From: Sinotaia quadrata
Taxonomy: Eukaryota > Mollusca > Gastropoda > Architaenioglossa > Viviparidae
Length of the DNA stretch: 64,000 nucleotides
Reading direction: 5' to 3'
NCBI GenBank assembly: GCA_028829895.1
Contig: CM054179.1
Location: 57,171,891 to 57,235,890, forward strand
In this document: piece after piece, positions 63,701 through 64,000 of the stretch
Layout of the letters: each line of letters begins with the position of its first letter
Position numbering within the stretch: position 1 is the stretch's first letter
Program-made: the position numbers and the translations under genes
Notes under the pieces: model-generated
Told to the model about the DNA's origin: nothing
Databases searched by the model: none
The model's input: only the letters and a program-made list of their open reading frames with translations

Positions 63701-64000
63701 AAAATATGTAAATTATATTATTATTTAAAATAAGAAAAATATACTTTCAAAATATGTAAATTATATTATTATTTAAAATAAGAAAAATATAATTTAAAAG
63801 GCTGCAACTGTGAATAATGGGAACTAAATTACGTAACGTATCTAATTTGATTAACTGAAGTGTACATTTCAATTAAATCTTTATGTCAAATCTAGATGAT
63901 TTCCTGAAACCAACTTATTTATGTACTTTGTTAAAGCTTACGTGTGTAGAGTTGGAGTCCACAAGCTGGCATTCTTTCAGCTGTCTGTTCCGCTGCCACG
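31283..64000 (-). CDS. Large single-pass membrane protein with FN3-like, cadherin-like and EGF-like domains (20 exons, 5' incomplete)
   Basis: Twenty exons joined on the minus strand give 1228 codons with all intron phases consistent. Product layout (residues counted from the window edge): FN3-like modules around 80-376, with WAIGTTPG and YYASVRCTNGGG as the conserved strand motifs; a linker region with a KRRKR/S dibasic site at about 556; cadherin-like modules about 570-985, with VTVNEVNDVP and FMATDNGG motifs; EGF-like domain one about 980-1020 and two about 1025-1058 (six cysteines each, the second starting DINEC); transmembrane helix about 1062-1088; basic stop-transfer RTGRLMKWK; cytoplasmic tail with a (R/H)TSTPS repeat. 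By family knowledge this suggests a cell-surface adhesion or receptor protein. I do not recognise an orthologue. The start and signal peptide are outside the window and the stop codon is unresolved. The longest intron (46365-56331) hosts an LTR retrotransposon. Confidence 0.85.
31990..32240. repeat. 44-bp minisatellite, about 5.5 copies
   Basis: Core aggtcaataagaggttcacc, then tgtttaacgaaggcctaaat. Confidence 0.95.
32241..33201. other. AT-rich sequence without recognised features
   Basis: No repeat array or exon is seen. Confidence 0.6.
33202..33550 (-). CDS. Candidate cytoplasmic-tail coding region (weak)
   Basis: Two protein-like minus frames: 33440-33550 (SDIKAILEDCTRVLEYLLFH) and 33202-33396 (PINAEETTTTTSDNNNGG, then EDISFISDMIQPLLNHL-stop). 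Both look like helical tail sequence near CAA/ACA-rich DNA. No splice junction could be fixed, so exon limits are unknown. Confidence 0.25.
33557..34905. repeat. 74-bp minisatellite, about 18 copies
   Basis: Core gtctcttgttctcaatcagt, then tatctgtctgggtgttggct. The first three units have one extra t; the last two have tcc in the t-run. Others look identical. 74 is not a multiple of three and no forward stop exists, so three plus frames of 423-458 codons are open; they are artefacts. Confidence 0.98.
34839..35151 (-). CDS. Candidate alternative terminal exon (weak)
   Basis: After a possible acceptor CATCTTTAAACAG (phase 0, which fits exon 19) the minus frame runs KDITTAWMMCYYCKLLAGKM, QRDIWKLPPETRKSSTQTTK, SLTEEIFTQSAVKTKQLVAN and ends CQTD-stop. 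The last 25 codons lie in the first units of the 74-bp array. It is hydrophilic and plausible as a tail, but the exon at 31283-31579 also fits exon 19. Confidence 0.25.
35152..35611. other. Intron sequence with interrupted (CA)n (35280-35391)
   Basis: The (CA)n tract is broken by aaac and aatata. No exon is recognised. Confidence 0.85.
35612..36225. repeat. 34-bp minisatellite, about 17 copies
   Basis: Core cacaaagttctgattaaacc then actacatctatagt. Variants cacacagttc and aaactttt alternate. Confidence 0.95.
36376..36490 (-). CDS. Exon 19: juxtamembrane cytoplasmic tail
   Basis: Acceptor CTAATTTCAG, phase 2 in and phase 0 out, donor GAT|GTGAGT. Encodes GRLMKWKLLWTKTIDTSGEK, then DRLSTPSGHRMFSNSAFED, a basic then Ser-rich tail. 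Confidence 0.87.
36491..37254. other. Intron without recognised features
   Basis: Unique AT-rich sequence. Confidence 0.6.
37255..37508. repeat. Minisatellite of about 60 bp, 3.5 copies, abutting the exon 18 donor
   Basis: Core aactaaaatcaacacaccca, then gtgtctctcattcgctaacc. The minus-strand GTTAGCGAATGAGAGA at the donor is repeated in each unit. Confidence 0.9.
37509..37818 (-). CDS. Exon 18: EGF-like domains and transmembrane helix
   Basis: Acceptor CCTTGACAG, phase 1 in and phase 2 out, donor CTGG|GTTAGC. Encodes the last four cysteines of EGF 1 (LCNCNAGFTGSRCE), a calcium-binding type EGF 2 starting DINECLSDPC and ending PADNPDC, then the hydrophobic helix WIIVLIAVGCILAACVIAIS followed by VYFWALRTG. 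The frame runs on past the donor only through the adjacent tandem array. Confidence 0.92.
37819..38626. repeat. Intron with degenerate array (38240-38440)
   Basis: About three diverged copies of gctttcagttaacaaatgtt followed by atatctattggacatt. Confidence 0.8.
38627..38843 (-). CDS. Exon 17: cadherin-like module end and start of EGF-like domain 1
   Basis: Acceptor GTTATAACAG, phase 0 in and phase 1 out, donor TCAAG|GTGAAT. Encodes LTYRPNEAFYGFDTVRFMAT, DNGGLVTFVTTINFTI, then RPCQNGGTCQ, the first two cysteines of EGF 1. Confidence 0.87.
38844..39184. other. Intron without recognised features
   Basis: Unique AT-rich sequence. Confidence 0.6.
39185..39370 (-). CDS. Exon 16: cadherin-like module, first half
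   Basis: Acceptor TTGTGATCAG, phase 0 on both sides (62 codons), donor AAG|GTGTGT chosen because it keeps phase and rebuilds the module with exon 17. Encodes VLMEENRITQVDNEKFTLIA, then DIGSKLTLTFVEPKNGKMTF. The frame stays open 25 codons past the donor, so a longer exon is possible but would not keep phase with exon 17. Confidence 0.78.
39371..39904. other. Intron sequence without recognised features
   Basis: AT-rich. Short diverged repeats of taatggtaactatcaaacta occur near 39830-39915. Confidence 0.6.
39905..40093. repeat. 83-bp repeat, about 2.3 copies, ending at the exon 15 donor
   Basis: The actgac of the donor (minus GTCAGTATTG) recurs at 39922, 40005 and 40088 within units containing tttgtctgctgtgagaactg. 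Confidence 0.92.
40094..40298 (-). CDS. Exon 15: cadherin-like module with NEVNDVP
   Basis: Acceptor CTTTCTTGAAAAG, phase 2 in and phase 0 out, donor GTG|GTCAGT. Encodes LLFTPCDDCNGVYLIRFLLV, then TVTVTVNEVNDVPVAFAYHN and LIKEDPSESIV. NEVNDVP is the calcium-linker-like motif at the end of cadherin-like repeats. Confidence 0.87.
40299..40795. repeat. Intron with 49-bp minisatellite (40320-40545, about 4.5 copies)
   Basis: Core gaggtaatgttaccaaggtg then caattattcataaaagtag. The array ends about 20 bp from the exon 15 acceptor. Confidence 0.93.
40796..40913 (-). CDS. Exon 14: cadherin-like module
   Basis: Acceptor TTGTTTTACAG, phase 1 in and phase 2 out, donor ACAA|GTATAC. Encodes GTLVFTVETIDEEGDTISIQ then TPLTPDEGELIIIPGN. 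Confidence 0.83.
40914..41430. repeat. Intron with 36-bp minisatellite (41165-41310, 4 copies)
   Basis: Core agtcgatgtttaggttaaca then gcctttatcatcacaa. Copies are essentially identical. Confidence 0.94.
41431..41566 (-). CDS. Exon 13
   Basis: Phase 0 in and phase 1 out, donor CAAG|GTCACA. Encodes VCNTYGNGGYFLEPTQFLLS, then TSPVMTSAQHVIMDEDQ. The MDEDQ-G-T end resembles the start of a cadherin-like module (xxEDxxG). Confidence 0.83.
41563..41650. repeat. 40-bp tandem duplication of the exon 13 acceptor
   Basis: The minus-strand acceptor CTGTCTGAAAG|GTTTG is present at 41567 and again 40 bp upstream. The decoy would read GTT then TGA. Confidence 0.9.
41690..42080 (+). repeat. Dispersed repeat family B, second copy
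   Basis: Aligns with 15640-16090 in the same direction: cactaattataagtgacg, ctctcacttggcggatatg, catttactgtcacacaat, cttcttactaaaagag and atttaacaataacattatta occur in the same order. Confidence 0.7.
42081..42952. repeat. Intron part with 37-bp array and (CA)(TA) microsatellite
   Basis: 42278-42453: about 4.7 copies of acaagttattgtcagcagtt then attacgtcaacaaagac. 42661-42733: (CA)n followed by (TA)n. 42780-42950 has a degenerate tatgagaacagttat repeat. Confidence 0.93.
42953..43044 (-). CDS. Exon 12
   Basis: Acceptor TTTCATCTTCAG, phase 1 in and phase 0 out, donor AAG|GTAGCT. Encodes VSQKWQLSSETCKTEPDVFV then KDAVTATISVK, a short beta-rich linker. Confidence 0.83.
43150..43734. repeat. 31-bp minisatellite, about 18 copies, with higher-order structure
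   Basis: Core tctctgtgtactacaacata then tcatgtgctat. The variant block acatatgtgcaattctcagt occurs twice, near 43306 and 43583, about 280 bp apart, marking duplication of a multi-unit segment. All three plus frames are open, an effect of the period. Confidence 0.96.
43735..44628. repeat. Intron part with two-stage array (44055-44480)
   Basis: About eight 29-bp units (ctgaggttgtctgaaggaat then tataattaa) are followed by about five 43-bp units that add ctggatgtagtaaa. Confidence 0.95.
44629..44771 (-). CDS. Exon 11, with a GC donor
   Basis: Acceptor ACATTTAAAG (weak pyrimidine tract, next to the array), phase 2 in and phase 1 out. Encodes RVTYSGEDSVSFSLTSVGQL then TITYPYDVTDTDSTITLLHW. The donor is CCGG|GCAAGT, a GC-AG intron with otherwise ideal bases. 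Confidence 0.78.
44772..45316. repeat. Intron with 37-bp minisatellite (44788-45088, about 8 copies)
   Basis: Core aactagacaaagtgttattt then acgatacaattgtctat. The array edge lies within about 20 bp of the exon 11 acceptor. Confidence 0.94.
45317..45476 (-). CDS. Exon 10
   Basis: Acceptor GCACTCTCTCAG, phase 1 in and phase 2 out, donor AAAAG|GTACAT. Encodes GLIPGQSFVLTPLTYADLNT then DFVSTLTNPYFTLSAVNTVD. It has no long frame of its own beyond the exon; identified by splice phase and composition. Confidence 0.82.
45477..46151. repeat. Intron with degenerate repeat (45590-45800)
   Basis: Three diverged units containing gataacaagtgttagataat and tacacaaaataatactggta. The rest is unique. Confidence 0.8.
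46152..46364 (-). CDS. Exon 9: contains furin-like site
   Basis: Acceptor TGTCTTCTAG, phase 1 in and phase 1 out, donor AATG|GTAAGC. Encodes DFQMEPGRELYAFVDSCNEA, QLMGSVVIVSTQAQQAV and LSLAAKRRKRSTSEVIV. The KRRKR/S motif fits a proprotein convertase site. If used, the protein would be a two-chain receptor like many adhesion proteins. Confidence 0.87.
46365..46857. repeat. Intron sequence with 39-bp minisatellite (46690-46857), the retrotransposon target
   Basis: Core attgctaggcacatttaacc then tcattacactctttacaac, about 4.4 copies. The last unit is cut at acaac by the LTR and related units resume at 55490. Confidence 0.9.
46858..48593 (-). repeat. 3' LTR of the retrotransposon (1736 bp)
   Basis: Ends are perfect 8-bp inverted repeats, TGTCACAG at one end and CTGTGACA at the other. 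TATATAAG lies at 48191-48198 and AATAAA signals (minus strand) at 47053-47058 and 47079-47084. A plus-strand frame inside both LTRs is a shadow. Confidence 0.94.
48594..48604 (-). other. Polypurine tract
   Basis: Minus strand AAGAAGGGGGT directly before the TG of the 3' LTR, the expected place for the plus-strand primer. Confidence 0.75.
48724..53226 (-). CDS. Gag-Pol polyprotein, domain order Gag-PR-INT-RT-RNase H
   Basis: A 1500-residue uninterrupted frame. Residues 1-195 are a highly charged coiled coil built of repeats like KEARELEEKR; about 200-345 is a capsid-like Gag region (FLTRFDSFIANF); 421-434 is a CX2CX4HX4C zinc knuckle; protease has DTGAS at 467-471. Integrase follows: zinc-binding H652-H659-C689-C692, then D722, D782 and E818 (D,D-35-E) and a GPY motif at 959-961. 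Only then come the reverse transcriptase (about 1085-1280, D1170 and FFDD at 1230-1233, where YxDD is usual) and RNase H (D1381, E1422, D1447, D1490). No frameshift separates gag and pol, so product ratio must be set in another way. All catalytic residues are present. The first ATG at 53226 is taken because the coiled coil starts there. Confidence 0.96.
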   Translation of the reverse strand: MAELVNIKKELMAMGREFGYEKAELKKYVDEEIAKWYVAKENEAKEARELEDKKNELEEKRQVAKDLEMQTLRELEEKRSKEARELEEKRSKEAIELEDKRQLAKQLEMQNLRELEEKRAKEARDFKEKEIQDMREIELLKIQSARDLEDKRQEVEEKKLKLKARAHQEQLELAKQEVTAREKLLDGTAKQQAELNKPRTRLAFFNPEVETIDEFLTRFDSFIANFNYTDIEKKQQLGQILQGESSRAFTDLTRDPAITYADLKMGLMRTFQCTAEGFRKMFRRAIPKANDTMQAFGTRLRHYLDRWIDLTDIRKTYEGLFDLILRDQFLHIAPPAMTTYLQRNPPTNFSDMLKLADTYNDYPDPVITRSAPRPPPTNRQKYTPKLNRPMTKSEKPEPVQRTYTKSQDVRRHTRDSPPMTCYTCKGKGHSSQNCPSPRDVKVCTETGATLKTQQATVNGQKVKILVDTGASISCINAKLVRPEQYLRGSVRIRCVMGHLSTCPRATVHVTSPVFSGTVTAAVIRDMQFGFILSPGQCDAHTDGIYPVLPVTTRAQRERSKQGPPALKIVENTFPQLTPSQLSHLQQEDKSLSSMLKLARKNTITSSKYATMTYFLKDGLAFRRTDYKENDTRSTTCLFTPTPLRPLILSFAHDSIMSGHQGARRTEQRIREDFFWPGLSRDVRSYVRTCTQCQQHIDRGRVSRVPLEIVPTVEEPFLKVAVDIIGPIIPAAEGGYRYILTIVDFATRYPEAVALKGITAIEVADALIDVFSRTGVPREILSDQGTQFTSAMMAETMRLLACKQLFSSPYHAQSNGAVERFNGTIKKMLIKMASEQPDQWPRFLAPLLFAYRELPQESTGYSPFQLLYGRQPRGPLKLIKETWVKGDTVTDGKDVHTYVAELRQRLTETCHLAQENIREKQPRYKRNFDRTAVERDLEPGQLVLLLRPTHNNRMQMHWRGPYRVIKRVKQNDYSIQIGNKQKIYHINMLKRYYERSGEQIQSVNVALIQLEDSNFRTDMMSAETQPNSAVTVDQVEIDSNLTVEQRDAMSKLLHRHARIFTDQPGHSDLVEHRIKLLSDKPIRLKQYPQKYESTKYIAEQVREMQEQGVIEQSISPYSSPVVLVKKKDGTLRFCVDYRQLNEITEFDAEPIPNQDELFAKLTKAHYFSKFDMCKGYWQLSVAIDDRPKTAFPTPLGLFQFCRLPFGLANAPATFARFMRKLPLESVDALNFFDDILVATGTWDQHLSSVGGLLDILERHRLTVKPTKVRAGFREIEFLGHIISDGQIGPNLDLTAAIRDMTLPTTKKQVRAVLGLVGYYRKFVPNFSTLLKPLTDLTGNKQPTKIRWTAECSTALEKVKDILTSKPVLQLPDFDKRFIVRTDASDEGLGAILLQETDDEYLPVAYASKKLLDRETRYSTIEKECLAIVWALKKFSAYLYSKPFILQCDHKPLTYLRTSMYDNARLTRWTLLLQEYSFVVEHIAGRENSGADALSRHAITAI
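53668..53687 (-). other. Putative primer-binding site
   Basis: Three bases (TTC) after the 5' LTR the minus strand reads TGGTGACCACTGACC. TGG is the usual start of a tRNA-complementary site. I cannot assign the tRNA. Confidence 0.5.
53691..55427 (-). repeat. 5' LTR of the retrotransposon (1737 bp)
   Basis: On the minus strand it begins TGTCACAGG and is 1728 bp collinear with the other LTR; I see a single substitution in the body (position 54215 against 47381). Its inner edge reads GCGTTTTGTAAACA instead of the GCGTTCTGTGACA of the 3' LTR. A TATA-like TATATAAG lies at 55025-55032, placing transcription start near 55000. Confidence 0.93.
55025..55032 (-). promoter_or_regulatory. TATA-like element in the 5' LTR
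   Basis: Minus strand TATATAAG followed by GGACAAAATG; the same copy occurs in the 3' LTR. The role is inferred from position and sequence only. Confidence 0.45.
55433..56331. repeat. Intron sequence right of the retrotransposon: resumed minisatellite and a 55-bp array
   Basis: 55490-55700 continues the array interrupted by the retrotransposon (core ctttacctccttacactctc). 55815-56050 has about four copies of a unit with aaagattttgtaaaatagat. No exon. Confidence 0.8.
56332..56523 (-). CDS. Exon 8
   Basis: Acceptor GGTTGATTCAG, phase 1 in and phase 1 out, donor TCGG|GTGTGT. Encodes LSIGSSKDTNLDDIFPRTLV, then SGTISIRDGNVYMESEVLFS. Beta-rich, sequons NIS and NGS. It precedes the 10-kb retrotransposon-bearing intron. 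Confidence 0.82.
56524..57273. repeat. Intron sequence with two degenerate repeats
   Basis: 56590-56790: about 2.5 diverged copies of aaagtttgtcgtttttagca. 56960-57110: about three copies of a 44-bp unit containing ctgtatataattcacgtgtt. No exon. Confidence 0.7.
57274..59001. repeat. 31/32-bp minisatellite, about 55 copies, starting at the exon 7 donor
   Basis: Unit core gttatactagctattgaagg then cttacagtaaa(a). On the minus strand every unit reads TTTACTGTAAGCCTTCAATA, that is, the exon 7 donor with its context. Variants (aagc/aggc, aaa/aaaa) occur in runs. Three decayed units with gaggtattg lie nearest the exon. Confidence 0.98.
59002..59172 (-). CDS. Exon 7
   Basis: Phase 1 in and phase 1 out. 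Encodes GITAYIEPLVVSDVTAELPN and then LSLSKDPTIDFY. The donor is TTTTTACT|GTAAGC, which is the first unit of the 31/32-bp array that fills the next intron. Confidence 0.82.
59128..59321. repeat. 97-bp tandem duplication across the acceptor of exon 7
   Basis: 59128-59224 and 59225-59321 differ at two visible positions. The unit contains the exon 7 acceptor (TTATAATTGCAG) and the first 45 bp of the exon, so an intact second acceptor plus a half-exon lies upstream. Confidence 0.93.
59709..59895 (-). CDS. Exon 6: FN3-like module 2
   Basis: Acceptor CCTCTGTTAG, phase 0 in and phase 1 out, donor ACAG|GTGGGA. Encodes DYQWAIGTTPGSQDIQQYTS and later QQYYASVRCTNGGGLTTSYE. The spacing of tryptophan, TPG and YYxSVRCTN is that of FN3-like modules found in multi-domain animal surface proteins. 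It is short enough to lack its own long frame but fits both neighbours. Confidence 0.87.
59896..60818. repeat. Intron with 32-bp minisatellite (59990-60182, about 6 copies)
   Basis: Core cgtggtcagagctgttttct then gttatgtcttgg. All three plus frames are open across it; these are period artefacts. The rest of the intron holds diverged duplicates of cagtggctat...gaacacagtt (60380-60540). Confidence 0.92.
60559..60728. other. Intron without recognised features
   Basis: Unique AT-rich sequence just upstream (plus direction) of exon 5. Confidence 0.5.
60819..61024 (-). CDS. Exon 5: end of FN3-like module 1, start of module 2
   Basis: Acceptor TAACGACAG, phase 1 in and phase 0 out, donor GTT|GTGAGT. 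Encodes VKSVLGSGRATVTSSNGFSI then DITPPKFDHSVF. The xITPP boundary is typical of repeated FN3-like modules. Confidence 0.87.
61289..61460 (-). CDS. Exon 4: cysteine-rich insert of FN3-like module 1
   Basis: Acceptor AATGTTACAG, phase 0 in and phase 1 out, donor ACAG|GTAATA. Encodes VYAPCQPCIHDCDVYSCDSN with six cysteines in 20 residues, then a beta-rich stretch ending EYIPAVYYFT. The cysteine cluster is unusual for an FN3-like fold. Confidence 0.87.
61639..61962 (-). CDS. Exon 3: start of FN3-like module 1
   Basis: Acceptor TTCTGTTTCAG, phase 0 on both sides (108 codons), donor GAG|GTGATG. Encodes PTNCLGVYIDDDPEF and later VRYEAGVGSSKGLADVV, which matches in spacing the WAIGTTPGSQDI motif of exon 6. 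Has N-glycosylation sequons (NNT, NET). Confidence 0.87.
62353..62534 (-). CDS. Exon 2
   Basis: Acceptor CTCTCCCAG, phase 1 in and phase 0 out, donor TCG|GTCAGT. Encodes KANDTDDVSGARGRLVTWC through FNPSDHAHHYKIVLYQMTDE. Beta-rich extracellular sequence with one cysteine. Confidence 0.85.
62740..63190. repeat. Minisatellite of about 34-37 bp, 12 copies, in the intron before exon 2
   Basis: Core gtgagttataaggtagacaa then gtgtatttaaag. Subtypes with gtgcattcagggtgtgc form one run in the middle. Confidence 0.93.
63191..63941. repeat. Intron sequence with a 51-bp duplication (63686-63790)
   Basis: aatatactttcaaaatatgt and the following 31 bp occur twice in tandem. The rest is unique. Confidence 0.8.
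63942..64000 (-). CDS. Exon 1 in window (partial)
   Basis: Reads VAAEQTAERMPACGLQLYT and ends ACAC|GTAAGC, phase 1. It joins in frame to exon 2 (L-KANDTDDV). Its 5' edge lies beyond the window. Confidence 0.7.

Overview
This is a eukaryotic (metazoan) nuclear window: AT-rich, with GT-AG introns, one large multi-exon gene, two kinds of retroelement and a very high load of tandem repeats. A protostome invertebrate, most likely a mollusc, is my best guess. It rests on the Gmr1-like retrotransposon, the EGF/cadherin-like receptor and recurrent short GGAGATAAC-type motifs. No species can be named from this sequence.

Left half (1-31 kb): I find no convincing host gene. Bases 1-1072 hold a decayed non-LTR (LINE) retrotransposon carrying the end of its endonuclease region and the start of its reverse transcriptase, with an internal 56-bp expansion. 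The rest is a near-continuous series of unrelated minisatellites (periods 18-78 bp, 2 to 32 copies), long microsatellites (GA/TC, GT, CTAT, CCA) and copies of a dispersed repeat family. Long reading frames here come from repeat periods and are not genes.

Right half (31-64 kb): one minus-strand gene occupies this side. I could join 20 exons from 64000 (its 5' end lies outside) down to 31283, with every intron phase agreeing, giving 1228 codons. The product is a type I membrane protein. It has fibronectin-III-like modules, a dibasic furin-like site, cadherin-like repeats ending in an NEVNDVP motif, two EGF-like domains (the second of calcium-binding DINEC type), one transmembrane helix and a cytoplasmic tail with a (R/H)TSTPS hexapeptide repeat. 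The 3' end is unresolved; several candidate terminal exons are listed.

The intron at 46365-56331 contains a complete, apparently young Ty3/gypsy-class LTR retrotransposon (46858-55427, minus strand, 5-bp target duplication ACAAC, LTRs of about 1.74 kb that are almost identical). Its single 1500-codon frame encodes coiled-coil Gag, zinc knuckle, protease, INTEGRASE, then reverse transcriptase and RNase H. This is the inverted pol order of Gmr1-like elements and the most striking feature of the window.

A second theme is that most introns of the gene carry their own private minisatellite, and several arrays begin exactly at a splice site, so the splice signal itself has been multiplied (about 55 copies of a GTAAGC donor next to the exon at 59002-59172).
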